DNA of 36,536 bases from Candidatus Tectomicrobia bacterium RIFCSPLOWO2_12_FULL_69_37 (GTDB lineage Bacteria > UBA8248): the NCBI GenBank assembly GCA_001790955.1, contig MGDP01000126.1, positions 1 through 36,536 on the forward strand. The letters run 5' to 3'. Of the stretch, positions 8,870 to 16,949 are shown one piece after another (the stretch's first letter is position 1; every line of letters starts with the position of its first letter). Below the pieces are notes generated by a model. The model was not told the DNA's origin. It saw only the letters and a list, made by a program, of their open reading frames with translations, and ran no database searches. A program made the position numbers and the translations under genes.

Positions 8870-8895
8870 ACACAATCGACCTTCTGGTCTTAAAT
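8867..8895 (+). promoter_or_regulatory. Sigma70-type promoter upstream of the family 5 binding-protein operon
   Basis: A perfect -35 box TTGACA (8867-8872) is followed by a 17-base spacer and a -10 box TTAAAT (8890-8895, 5 of 6 to consensus). It sits in an AT-rich island within very GC-rich DNA. Transcription would start near 8902 and give a leader of about 165 bases before the ATG at 9068. I see no riboswitch in that leader. The remaining sequence between 8720 and 9067 holds nothing else I can support. Confidence 0.72.
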
Positions 8896-9067
8896 TCACC
8901 CCATAGCATTGTCGTGGAGGTTTCCCCCTCAGAGGGTCGGCTTCCGGCTCGTGGACTCAAGGGACGAGGCCCCCCTTGCGCCTCCTCCCAGGGGACAAGA
9001 CCTCTTCCGGGTTTCTGCCATGGAATGCAGGCGTCGGGATCTTTGCTGGCCAGGGGGAGGGGTTCCC

Positions 9068-10594
9068 ATGAAGAAACAGCTGGCGTTGATTTCCATCTTC
9101 TTGCTCGCTCTCGGCTTGGCCTCGGCGGCCGGCGCCTACAGGGGCAGCCTCACCGTCGTCCTGCCGGACGACGCGCCCACCATGGATCCCAACGTCTCCT
9201 CCAGCGGCATCGGGCTGACGATCTGGCGCTGGTCGTACGACACGCTGGTCTCGACCGACGCCCGGACGGGGAAGAACGTCCCCTGGCTGGCGGAGAAGTG
9301 GCAGAAGCTCGGCCCGGCGCAGTACAAGTTCTGGCTCCGCAAGGGAGTAAAGTTCTCGGACGGAACCCCGCTCACCACCGCGGCCATCCAGTACACGCTG
9401 GACCGCATCCGCGACCCCGAGCTCAAGAGCGTGCAGCGGGGCTTCTTTACCGACCTCGATCGCCTCGAGTTCCTGGACGACCACACCTTCATCTGGCACC
9501 TGAAGCAGCCCGACAACGGCCTCCTCCACCGCCTCGCGCGCTACTTCCACGTCATCTCGCCCAAGGTGAAAGAGGGGCCCAAGACGGCCCCCGCCCGGCA
9601 GACCTTCGGCACGGGCCCGTACATCCTCAAATCATGGACCAAGGGCCTCAAAATGGTCTTCGAGGCCAGCCCCTCCTGGTGGGGGAACGGCCTGCACCCC
9701 GACCGGCCGAAAACGGTCTCCATGCGCCCCATCCGGGAGTCCACCACGCGGGTGAAGGCGCTCCTGACGGGCGAGGTGGACGTCATCCGGGGGCTGGGGG
9801 CCCACCAGATTCCCGAGATCAGGCGGAACCCCGGCACCGAGGTCGGCGAAGTCCCGAGCGTCCGCTTCTTTTACCTGAGCTTCACCAACGGCTTCGGAGG
9901 GCCCTTCGCGGACCAGAAGGTGCGCCAGGCGGTGCTGTACGCCATCGACATCGAGAGCATCCGGAAGACCATCCTGGGAGGCCTCGGCGAGCCCATCGGC
10001 CAGGTCTACCACCCGTGGTCCTACACCGGCTTCAGCCCCGCCAAGAAGCCGCACCCCCACGACTTGGCGAAGGCCAAGGCCCTCATGAAGGAATCCTCCT
10101 ACCCGAACGGCTTCAAGGCCACCCTCGTCGGGCTCCACGGGACCTACCCCTTTGACAAGGCGGCGGCCGAAGCCATGGCCGGGATGCTCAAGAGGATCGG
10201 CATCGACGCGGCCGTCAACGCGGTGCCCTTCCCGATGTACCGCAAGCTCGTCACCGCCTACCACACGGGCGTCCAAAAGGACCCCGCCCTGATCTTCCGC
10301 AGCTGGGGCACCCACGCCGACTCGCCCATCATCTGGCGGGCCACGACCTCCTGCAAGGGCATCTGGAGCGTCACCTGCTTCAAGGACCTGGACGAAATGA
10401 ACGAGAAGGCGGGCGCCATAATCGGCCCGAGGGAGCAGCAGGCCGCCTTCGAGAAGCTCACGGACACGATGCAGGAGAGGGCGGCCCTCGGGATCCTGTT
10501 CCGGCTGGTGGACACCTGGGGCTACAAGAAGAACCTCCGGTTCGTGCCGCGCGGCGACGAGAACATTTTCCCCTGGGAGATCGGCGTCAAGTAA
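9068..10594 (+). CDS. ABC transporter substrate-binding protein, family 5 (peptide/opine/nickel type)
   Basis: Exported solute-binding protein of 508 residues. The signal peptide is MKKQLALISIFLLALGLASA followed by AGA, consistent with Sec export and signal peptidase I cleavage. The mature part shows the SBP family 5 pattern: DDAPTMDPN near the start, then WLAEKWQKLGPAQYKFWLRKGVKF, the GTGPYILKSWTKG segment, and VRQAVLYAIDIESIRKTIL. The upstream open frame back to 8909 is not coding; the ATG at 9068 follows a GGGGGAGGGG ribosome site and starts the signal peptide exactly. No permease or ATPase genes accompany it, so it must share transporter parts encoded elsewhere, possibly with the DppBC-like pair at 18543-20359. 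Substrate unknown. Confidence 0.92.
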   Translation: MKKQLALISIFLLALGLASAAGAYRGSLTVVLPDDAPTMDPNVSSSGIGLTIWRWSYDTLVSTDARTGKNVPWLAEKWQKLGPAQYKFWLRKGVKFSDGTPLTTAAIQYTLDRIRDPELKSVQRGFFTDLDRLEFLDDHTFIWHLKQPDNGLLHRLARYFHVISPKVKEGPKTAPARQTFGTGPYILKSWTKGLKMVFEASPSWWGNGLHPDRPKTVSMRPIRESTTRVKALLTGEVDVIRGLGAHQIPEIRRNPGTEVGEVPSVRFFYLSFTNGFGGPFADQKVRQAVLYAIDIESIRKTILGGLGEPIGQVYHPWSYTGFSPAKKPHPHDLAKAKALMKESSYPNGFKATLVGLHGTYPFDKAAAEAMAGMLKRIGIDAAVNAVPFPMYRKLVTAYHTGVQKDPALIFRSWGTHADSPIIWRATTSCKGIWSVTCFKDLDEMNEKAGAIIGPREQQAAFEKLTDTMQERAALGILFRLVDTWGYKKNLRFVPRGDENIFPWEIGVK

Positions 10595-10666
10595 GCGGCG
10601 GCGGGGCGGAGGGCCGCCTCTCCCGGAGGGGAGCGCCGCCCGAGGCCGGCGAGCGAAAGGGAAGGG

Positions 10667-11641
10667 ATGGGAACGAAGAGGGAAGGACTCATCGTCGCCG
10701 TGGTCGGGGCCCGCTTCGGCGACCTGGCCATCGAGGAAAAAATCCTGCGGCCGGCCCGTTGCCGCCTCGTGCGGGGGCCCGGAGAGAGCGCCGGCTCCAT
10801 CATCGCCCTCTGCCGGGGGGCGGCGGGCGTCCTGGCGGGCGCCATCGGGCCGCGCTTCACGGCCGAGGTCATCTCCTCCCTTGATTCGTGCCGCGTGATC
10901 GCCCGCTACGGCGTGGGCGTGGACAACATCGACACCGGGGCCGCGGAGAAGAAGGGGATCCTCGTCACGAACGTCCCCGACTACTGCGTCGACGAAGTCT
11001 CCGACCACGCCATGGCGCTTATCCTGACTTTCGCGCGCAAGCTGCACACCGGCGCGGCCGCGGCGAAGACGGGAGACTGGAGCATCGGGCCCCTCCAGCC
11101 GGTCCATCCCCTCCGGGGATCGGTTCTCGGCATCGCCGGCATCGGGCGGATCGGCTCCGCCCTGGCCCGGAAGGCCCGCGCCTTCGGGATGAGGATCGCG
11201 GCCTTCGACCCCTTCGCCCCGGAAGCCGCCTTCCGCCGGATCCGCGCCGCGAAGGTTTCCCTGGACGATCTTCTGGAGGCGTCCGATTACGTCTCCCTGC
11301 ACGCCCCGCTGACCCCGAAGACCCGCGGGATGATCGGAAGGGCCCAATTCGAGCGCATGAAGCCGGAGGCCGTCGTCATCAACGTCGCCCGGGGCGGGCT
11401 CATCGACGAGGAGGCTCTCGCCGCGGCCTTGACCCGCAAGCGGATCCGGGGCGCGGGGCTGGACGTTCTCGCCGAGGAGCCTCCCGCCCAGGGGCACCCC
11501 CTCCTGGCCCTGCCCAGCTGCATCGTCACCCCGCACAAGGCTTGGTACAGCGTTTCGGCGCAGGAGAAGCTGCGGCGGGGAGCCGCGGGCGAGGTCCTGC
11601 GCGTCCTCCGGGGCCGCGAGCCGAAGTACCGGGTCGTATAG
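10667..11641 (+). CDS. D-2-hydroxyacid dehydrogenase (phosphoglycerate dehydrogenase-like)
   Basis: NAD-dependent D-isomer-specific 2-hydroxyacid dehydrogenase, 324 residues. The Rossmann motif is GIAGIGRIGSALARKA around residues 150-165, followed by an Asp in IAAFDPF that fits NAD preference. The catalytic triad is visible: Arg in NVARGGLID, Glu in LDVLAEEPP and His in TPHKAWYS. The N-terminal RYGVGVDNID substrate-domain segment is typical of the PGDH/CtBP branch. No ACT regulatory domain is present, so a role in serine synthesis is less likely than oxidation or reduction of a specific 2-hydroxy/2-oxo acid. The ATG is preceded by AAAGGGAAGGG. It lies 72 bases after the binding-protein gene and 66 before an M24 peptidase, suggesting one operon. 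Confidence 0.9.
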   Translation: MGTKREGLIVAVVGARFGDLAIEEKILRPARCRLVRGPGESAGSIIALCRGAAGVLAGAIGPRFTAEVISSLDSCRVIARYGVGVDNIDTGAAEKKGILVTNVPDYCVDEVSDHAMALILTFARKLHTGAAAAKTGDWSIGPLQPVHPLRGSVLGIAGIGRIGSALARKARAFGMRIAAFDPFAPEAAFRRIRAAKVSLDDLLEASDYVSLHAPLTPKTRGMIGRAQFERMKPEAVVINVARGGLIDEEALAAALTRKRIRGAGLDVLAEEPPAQGHPLLALPSCIVTPHKAWYSVSAQEKLRRGAAGEVLRVLRGREPKYRVV

Positions 11642-11707
11642 GCGCGGCGGCCCAAGGAGCCGGACCTTCAGGCTTCCGCTTCTTCCAGGAAAAGAGGAGA
11701 GAAGACC

Positions 11708-12907
11708 ATGACGTACGGATTCATGGGCGTGGACTGGGAAGATAGGGTTGATTTCGCCCGGCTCCGCCGCGAGCGCCTCCAAAAAGCCAAGGACGCCCTG
11801 GCGCAGTCCGACGTCGACGCGCTGTTCGTGTTCCACACCGAGGACGCCCGGTACTTGATGGGCGCCCGCTCCCATCTGGGGCCGACGGCTTCGAACAAGA
11901 CCACCGTGGTCCTCCCGAAGGGCGGGGAGCCCATCCTCTTCACGATGGACCATGTCTATTGCAAGGAGACGATGACCTGGGTCGCCCCCGAGCAGATCCA
12001 GCAGCGGGCGATCCTGGCCGACCACTCGGGCGTGAAGAAGTGGGCCGATACCCTGGAGGGCCTGATCGGCAGCCTGGACGGCAAGCGCGTGGGCTGGGAC
12101 ATCTGGACCCCGAACGTCGAGGAGTGCCTCAAGCAGGCGTTCCCCAAGACCCGGTTCGTGGACGGCTACAAGGTCTTGATGAAGGCCAAGGTCATCAAGA
12201 CCCGGGACGAGATCGCGTGCCTGAAGGCGGCCACGGCCATCACCGAGGCGGGCATGGAAGCCGCCCTCGGCGTCCTCAAGCCCGGCGTGCGCGAGTGCGA
12301 GGTCCTGGCGGCGGCCTGGCACAAGATGACGGCGCTCGGCAGCGAGTGGACCCAGTGCGCCAACATCGTGGCTTCGGGGCCCTACACGGCGCCCTACCGG
12401 CGCTACACTTCCGACCGCGTCATCCGCAAGGGCGACCCGGTGATCATCGACATCGGCGGGTGTTTCAACGGCTACTGGGGCGACTTCACGCGGACCGTCA
12501 TCTGCGGGGACATCAAGCCGACCAAGGAGCAGATCAAGTACCACATGGAGGCCTACAACGCCGTCTGGAACGCGTGCGCCGCGGCGAGGCCGGGCAACAC
12601 GAACCTGGATGTGTTCAAGGCGGCCGAGCCCGTCTTCATGAGCAGCCTCGGGCACGGCTCCGGCCTGTCGCCCTGGGAGGCCCCCTACTTCAACCGGACC
12701 GTCTACGACAATCCCATGGAGCTGCGGCCGGGGATGACGGCGAACCTGGAGCCCTACGCCGGCAAGAAGGGGGTGGGCGGCTTCCGGCTGGAGAACAACC
12801 TCGTCGTCACCGAGGGCGACCCCGACATTTACACGACCTGGCCCTACGACGAGCGGCTCGTGACGGACGTCCATCCGCTCGACACCTCCACGGGCCGGAT
12901 GCGGTAG
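11708..12907 (+). CDS. M24 family metallopeptidase (Xaa-Pro dipeptidase/aminopeptidase-like)
   Basis: A 399-residue pita-bread-fold hydrolase. The N-terminal creatinase-like domain spans roughly residues 1-165 and the catalytic domain follows. All five expected metal ligands can be read in order: Asp in VIIDIGGC, Asp in YWGDFTRT, His in LGHGSGLS, Glu in ANLEPYAG and Glu in FRLENNLVVT. That supports a dinuclear metal enzyme acting on proline-containing dipeptides or a related amide such as hydrolysed ectoine. The start has a strong GAGGAGAGAAG ribosome site. It is the third gene of the 9068-12907 operon; together with the binding protein and hydroxyacid dehydrogenase it implies uptake and cleavage of a small amide or peptide. 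Confidence 0.9.
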   Translation: MTYGFMGVDWEDRVDFARLRRERLQKAKDALAQSDVDALFVFHTEDARYLMGARSHLGPTASNKTTVVLPKGGEPILFTMDHVYCKETMTWVAPEQIQQRAILADHSGVKKWADTLEGLIGSLDGKRVGWDIWTPNVEECLKQAFPKTRFVDGYKVLMKAKVIKTRDEIACLKAATAITEAGMEAALGVLKPGVRECEVLAAAWHKMTALGSEWTQCANIVASGPYTAPYRRYTSDRVIRKGDPVIIDIGGCFNGYWGDFTRTVICGDIKPTKEQIKYHMEAYNAVWNACAAARPGNTNLDVFKAAEPVFMSSLGHGSGLSPWEAPYFNRTVYDNPMELRPGMTANLEPYAGKKGVGGFRLENNLVVTEGDPDIYTTWPYDERLVTDVHPLDTSTGRMR

Positions 12908-13470
12908 CCGCGCCCCTGTCCCCCTCCGCCTCCCCGGCTTGAGGGAGGGGGCAGGCAGGGGGGGGCGGGAAAGAGCCGGGGATGGCCGCCTGCGGTTCCC
13001 CCCCCGCCCGGGGACTCGCGCGGGCCTCTTCGAACCCCCCGGCCCGGCCGGCGGGGCCCGTGCGGACGCGGCCCGTTTTTTTTCGCTGGAATGTAATGAA
13101 AAACAATAGAATTTTCATTTTGCCCTTCCCGGCGCGAGAGCCCTGCCGGGCACCCCGCGTTTTTTCCCGCCGGAATGTCCCGGAAAACCCCGGACATGCG
13201 GCCATTTTTCCAGCGGAAATCCCTGGAGGCGATCAGAAATTGGATTTCGCCCTTCACGGATGCCTCCCGCCGCGGAAACCCCTCCCCCCGCCGGGGGGAG
13301 GCCCGGAGGGGGGAAATATCCGGCCCCTCCCTCCCCCTGCCCCCTCCCGGCCTGCGACGAGCTCAGTCGAGTCGAGGGAGGGGGAGATTCCGGGGCGCCG
13401 TCCTGGCCGCGCCAAGGCGCACCCCCCTGGCCTGAGCCTGGGTCGAAGGCCCGCCGGACCCAATCTAGAG

Positions 13471-13504
13471 CCGGGGCGGGGAAAGGCTCTTACCTCAAAT
13501 TCCC
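13471..13504 (+). repeat. 34-base direct repeat, copy 1
   Basis: Begins CCGGGGCGGGGAAAGG and ends CTTACCTCAAATTCCC. It matches the copy at 13650-13683 at 31 of 34 positions by eye. The spacing between copies is 179 bases. It lies in a non-coding stretch and is followed by different G/C-rich palindromes in the two copies, as expected for a dispersed repeat unit rather than a tandem array. Confidence 0.65.
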
Positions 13505-13649
13505 GCTGGTTCCAGATTTCTCCCTCCTCCGCCGGGGGAGGGGTGGGGTCTTCGCCCCCCGGAGGGGCTTCGGCCCCCGAAGGGGAGTGGGGGAAGGATG
13601 GGTTCTCCCTCCCCCAACCCTCCCGGCGGGAGGGGGGGAAGACACAGGG

Positions 13650-13683
13650 CCGGGGCGGGAAAGGGCCCTTACCTCAAATTCCC
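13650..13683 (+). repeat. 34-base direct repeat, copy 2
   Basis: Second copy of the repeat at 13471-13504, differing at three positions (11, 14 and 18 of the unit). The shared 3' part TTACCTCAAATTCCC is identical. No open frame or RNA gene explains its conservation. Confidence 0.65.
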
Positions 13684-13859
13684 TCACCTTCCGGGATGGG
13701 GGGGGAGGCGGCTTCTCCGTGGTGCGTTATGCTATGCGCGGTGGACCCGATCTCCCCCGCCGGCGATCCGCCCGTTCCAGGGGGTGGGAACGTCCTTCCA
13801 TTTCATGGCGTGTGCGCCGGGGGCGGGGAGGCGCGGCCTCGCCGGGCGGGGGGGGACCG

Positions 13860-14609
13860 ATGGCGGAGCTCGAAGGGAAGGTGGCCCTGGTCACGGGGGC
13901 GGCGCAGGGGATAGGGGCCGCCGTGGCGCGGCGCTTCGCCTCGGAGGGGGCGCGGGTGGCCGCCGTGGACCTTCAGGCCGGCCCGCTCGCCTCCCTGGAG
14001 CGCGAGGGGAGCGGGGGGATCCGGGGGGTGGTGGCCGACCTCGGCCGCGCGGACCAGATCGAGCGGGCGTTCGACGCGGCCGCGGCGGAGTTCGGCGGGC
14101 TCGACATCCTCGTCAATTGCGCGGTGTTCCGCACGATGGGCCCCCTGGACGAGGTCGAGGAGCCGGCGGTGGACCTCGCCCTGGCGGTCGGGGTGAAGGG
14201 CTACATCCTCTGCGCGCGCCGGGCCGCCCGCGAGATGCGCCGGCGGGGGGGCGGGGCGATCGTCAGCATGTCGAGCTTCTATTCGATCACCCCCGCGAAG
14301 GGCCGCGTCGTCTACGCGGCGGTCAAGGGGGCGGTGAACGCCTTGACGCGGGCGCTCGCGGTGGAGCTGGCGGGGGACGGGATCCGGGCGAACGCCGTCG
14401 CCGCGGGGCCCATCATGACGGAGCGGCGCCAGGCGGCGGCGGACGCCGACCCCGGCTACACGAGCGCCGAGCGGTACCGGAGCATGCCGATGGGCCGCTT
14501 CGGCCGGACCGAGGAGGTGGTGGAGGCGGTTCTCTACCTCGTCACCCCGCGCTCCTCGTTCTTGACCGGCCAGACGGTGGTGCTGGACGGCGGGCTGACC
14601 ATCTCGTGA
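13860..14609 (+). CDS. SDR family oxidoreductase
   Basis: A 249-residue classical short-chain dehydrogenase. The cofactor motif TGAAQGIG is at residues 12-19, followed by Asp in VAAVDLQAG that suggests NAD preference. The usual NNAG is changed to NCAVF, a modest departure. The catalytic serine lies in SMSSFYS, the Tyr-Lys pair in YAAVK, and the C-terminus TGQTVVLDGGLTIS is typical. The open frame extends 600 bases upstream into the repeat-rich region. That extension is rejected because conserved sequence begins at MAELEGKVALVTG and a G-rich ribosome site precedes the ATG. It is convergent with the GntR regulator. A beta-oxidation-type or sugar dehydrogenase role is possible; the substrate is unknown. 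Confidence 0.88.
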   Translation: MAELEGKVALVTGAAQGIGAAVARRFASEGARVAAVDLQAGPLASLEREGSGGIRGVVADLGRADQIERAFDAAAAEFGGLDILVNCAVFRTMGPLDEVEEPAVDLALAVGVKGYILCARRAAREMRRRGGGAIVSMSSFYSITPAKGRVVYAAVKGAVNALTRALAVELAGDGIRANAVAAGPIMTERRQAAADADPGYTSAERYRSMPMGRFGRTEEVVEAVLYLVTPRSSFLTGQTVVLDGGLTIS

Positions 14610-14645
14610 GGTTCAGGGGCCGCCGGGAGGATCCGGCGGGGCGGC

Positions 14646-15410
14646 TCATCCCGCCCCGCGGCCGCCGCTCGTGAGGTCGACGCTGTACTTGTAGCGGTCC
14701 CCCCGGAAGAAGTTCTGGGAGAACTCCAGGGGCGCCCGCCCGTCCCCGTACACGAACGTCTCCACGTACATGACGGGCGCGGTGATCTCGATGGAAAGAC
14801 GCCCGGCCACCTCGCTGTCGGCCGTGCGCGCCTCGAGGGTCTGCTGGACGTGCCGGACCGGGAGGGCCAGGCGCTTCTCGAGGATCCAGAGCATGCCGAA
14901 TTTGCCCAGGTCGGCGCGCCGGACCCGCTCGGCCAGGCCGGCGCGCAGGTAGTTCGACACGTAGCAGATGGGGGCGCCTTCCACCGCCCGCACGCGGCGG
15001 AAGCGGACGACCGTCTCCCCCGGGGGGATCTGGAAGAATTCGGCGAGCTGGGGCGGCGCGGGGAGGGCGTCCTCCGCGAGGAAGCGGAGCGTCCCCTCCA
15101 TGCCCTGGGTCGCGAAGTCCTCGATGATTCCGGTCAGCTTCAGCGTCTTCGGTTTCTTCAGATTTTCGGCGATGAAGGTTCCCTGGCCCCGCCTCCGGCG
15201 CAGGAGCCCATCGGAGGCGAGGAGGGCGAGCGCCTGGCGGACGGGCATCTTGCTGACGCCGAACAGGTGGGCGAGCTCGTTCTCGTTGGGGAGCTTCATC
15301 CCCGGGGCCAGGTCGCCCAGCTCGATCCGGCGGCGCAGCAGGCCCGCGATCTGGAAGTAGTAGGGGATGAATTGATCGGTGAGCGGAGTTTCGGGAAAAT
15401 GGCCGTTCAT
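14646..15410 (-). CDS. GntR family transcriptional regulator, HutC subfamily (UTRA domain)
   Basis: A 254-residue ligand-responsive DNA-binding protein. Residues about 15-85 form the GntR winged helix-turn-helix, readable as YYFQIAGLLRRRIELGDL then NENELAHLFGVSKMPVRQAL and LLRRRRGQGTFIAE. The remainder matches the UTRA effector-binding fold (ETVVRFRRVRAVEGAPICYVSNYL, then VMYVETFVYGDGRAPLEFS and RGDRYKYSVDL). The start ATG at 15410 has AAGGA upstream; the longer open frame that runs into the opposite gene is a shadow. It is divergent from the M24/transporter cluster at 15705, and an AT-rich, partly palindromic island lies between them. Local control of that cluster and of itself is the likely role, with an imported small molecule as effector. 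Confidence 0.9.
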   Translation of the reverse strand: MNGHFPETPLTDQFIPYYFQIAGLLRRRIELGDLAPGMKLPNENELAHLFGVSKMPVRQALALLASDGLLRRRRGQGTFIAENLKKPKTLKLTGIIEDFATQGMEGTLRFLAEDALPAPPQLAEFFQIPPGETVVRFRRVRAVEGAPICYVSNYLRAGLAERVRRADLGKFGMLWILEKRLALPVRHVQQTLEARTADSEVAGRLSIEITAPVMYVETFVYGDGRAPLEFSQNFFRGDRYKYSVDLTSGGRGAG

Positions 15411-15568
15411 CGGCGTCCTTCGCGGGTGCCGGGGGCTGGGCGCGGGTTCTCCTCCCGGCCGGCGGGCCCGGCGGCTTTTCACTTTGCCCCCAGCGGCGTT
15501 TTCTTTCCCCGGCCGCCGGCGCGGGGGCTTGCGGATTCGGCGGGGGCAGTGTAAAAGAATCCCGCGTA

Positions 15569-15597
15569 ACAATAAAGTTATATTTTTATGCTTTGAA
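15569..15597 (-). promoter_or_regulatory. AT-rich regulatory island between GntR and M24 genes, with candidate GntR promoter
   Basis: Read on the minus strand, TTCAAA (15597-15592) and TATTGT (15574-15569) are spaced by 17 bases and could form the gntR promoter. The same segment contains inverted arms ATAAA (15572-15576) and TTTAT (15585-15589), a possible autoregulatory operator. It is the only AT-rich patch in the 294-base divergent region. Box matches are moderate, so this is a candidate only. Confidence 0.42.
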
Positions 15598-15704
15598 CCC
15601 GGCGGATGGGCCGGGATGGCGGGCGGGGCCCCGGGCGGAGGCCGGACCCGGGAGCCTCGCGCCGCGGAGGGAGAGGCCACGGCCGGGGGAAAGGAGGAAC
15701 CGCC

Positions 15705-16847
15705 ATGCGCTTCACGGTGAAGGAGAGGGAGCGCCGCTTCCAGGCCGTGCGGTCGAGGATGCAGGCGGCGGGGCTGGACGCCCTCCTCGTGTTCGGCTCC
15801 ACCTCGGTGGGCGGCCAGTGGAACGGCAATTTCACCTATCTCTCGGACTACTCCCCGATCTTCGCGACGGCCCTCCTCGTGTTCCCCCTGGAGGGGAGCC
15901 CGGCGATGTTCGTGCCCGGCGAGAACCAGTGGCTGGACGCCAAGCGCGCGAGCTGGATCGAGGACACGAGGCTCTCCGGCCGGCCCATCGCGGATGCCTG
16001 CCGGCACCTGAAGGCGCTCCATCCGGCGCTCTCCAGGGCCGGCGTCTCGAGCCTGGACGCCCTCCCGGCGGGCGCCTTCGCCCATCTGGAGGAGCAGCTC
16101 CCCCACGCCGCCTTCGCCGAGGCGGCGCCGGCCGTGGTCGCGGCGCGCGGGGCGAAGAGCGGGGAGGAGCTCGACGTGGCGCGCCGGGGGGCCCGGGTGG
16201 CGGACGCGGGCTGGGCCCGGGGGCTCGAGGTGATCCGGGCGGGGATGACCGAGCGCCGGCTCTTCGCCGAGATGGAGGCGGTCATGACCGCGGAGGGGGC
16301 GGCGGGCTACTTCGACATGCTCGGCGCCGGCCGGGGGGAGGGGGAGGAGGACCCCTTCCGGGGCTTCGTGGTTCCGCCGGCCGATCGCGCCTTCCGCGAG
16401 GGGGACCTCGCGCTCCTGGAGATCACCCCCCGCGTGGGCGGCTACTGGAACCAGATCGTGCGGCTCGCCTCCTTCGGGAAGCCCCCGGCCTCCGCTCAAA
16501 GGGCGCACGACGCCTGCGTCGAGGCCAAGCACGCCGCGCTCCGGCACATGAAGCCGGGCGAGCCCCTCGCCGCGATGGCGCGGGCCGCCCGGGAGGTGCT
16601 GGAGAAGCGCGGGTACGCCATGAAGGATTTCGGCAGCGTCCACACGACGGGGCTCGACCTAAGCGAGCTGATCATCATGACGGCGACGGAGGGCCACGTC
16701 GAGCCCGGGATGCTGATCACGCTCCACCCCATGATCTCGACCGGGGACTGGCGCCAGCTCTTCGTGGGCGAGACCTACGCCGTGACGCAGACCGGGTGCG
16801 AGGCGCTGAACCGGTGCGGCGAGGCGATCGCCGTCGTCGATCGGTAG
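15705..16847 (+). CDS. M24 family protein with degenerate metal site (creatinase-like)
   Basis: A 380-residue protein of the pita-bread fold, with a creatinase_N-like domain up to about residue 160 and a C-terminal M24 domain. The family's metal ligands are mostly missing. Where Asp-Ile-Gly-Gly is expected it reads LLEITPRVGG, and where Gly-Asp-Phe-Thr-Arg is expected it reads YWNQIVRLAS. The His segment reads SVHTTGLDL, and the first Glu segment reads LITLHPMIS. Only the last Glu (FVGETYAVT) is retained. Creatinase is a known example of an M24-fold enzyme that works without metal, so a metal-free amidinohydrolase-like or amide-hydrolase role is possible. The ATG at 15705 follows AAAGGAGGAAC. 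It heads the probable operon with the family 5 binding protein and two permeases. Confidence 0.85.
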   Translation: MRFTVKERERRFQAVRSRMQAAGLDALLVFGSTSVGGQWNGNFTYLSDYSPIFATALLVFPLEGSPAMFVPGENQWLDAKRASWIEDTRLSGRPIADACRHLKALHPALSRAGVSSLDALPAGAFAHLEEQLPHAAFAEAAPAVVAARGAKSGEELDVARRGARVADAGWARGLEVIRAGMTERRLFAEMEAVMTAEGAAGYFDMLGAGRGEGEEDPFRGFVVPPADRAFREGDLALLEITPRVGGYWNQIVRLASFGKPPASAQRAHDACVEAKHAALRHMKPGEPLAAMARAAREVLEKRGYAMKDFGSVHTTGLDLSELIIMTATEGHVEPGMLITLHPMISTGDWRQLFVGETYAVTQTGCEALNRCGEAIAVVDR

Positions 16848-16949
16848 CACCAGGCCTGGGGAGGAGAGGTTCGCCGGCGGAGCACGGCGGGAGCCTCATG
16901 GCCTGCCAGCGCAGCACATTCGGCCCTTTTTGAAGAGGAGGAGAGTACG

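Larger units (their letters stand above)
12908..13859. other. Non-coding, repeat-rich intergenic region
   Basis: About 950 bases with no gene I can support. Open frames here are only a by-product of high GC. It contains several G-rich/C-rich imperfect palindromes (for example around 12920-12960, 13276-13312, 13365-13385 and 13610-13640). It also holds a 34-base direct repeat (listed separately) and an AT-rich patch near 13077-13125 with 8-base inverted arms AATGAAAA (13095-13102) and TTTTCATT (13112-13119). Segments CCTGCGACGAGCTCAG (13351-13366) and CCTGAGCCTGGGTCGAAGG (13431-13449) look like members of dispersed intergenic repeat families known in high-GC genomes. A promoter for the SDR gene at 13860 may lie in the AT patch but is not clear. 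Confidence 0.6.

Noticed and set aside
8902-9067. A riboswitch in the leader of the first family 5 binding-protein operon
   Set aside because: The leader is about 165 bases long, but I recognise no conserved riboswitch core or terminator/antiterminator pair.
9632-12874. A 1080-residue open frame on the minus strand
   Set aside because: It lies antisense to three well-supported genes and is a by-product of GC-rich third positions, with low-complexity Gly/Pro/Arg/His content and no family motifs.
13261-13640. CRISPR array or tandem repeat
   Set aside because: The G/C-run palindromes are irregular in length and spacing, and only two copies of the 34-base unit exist.
13260-13859. N-terminal extension of the SDR into the repeat-rich region
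   Set aside because: The translation there is Pro/Gly/Arg low-complexity. SDR homology begins only at the ATG at 13860, which has its own ribosome site.
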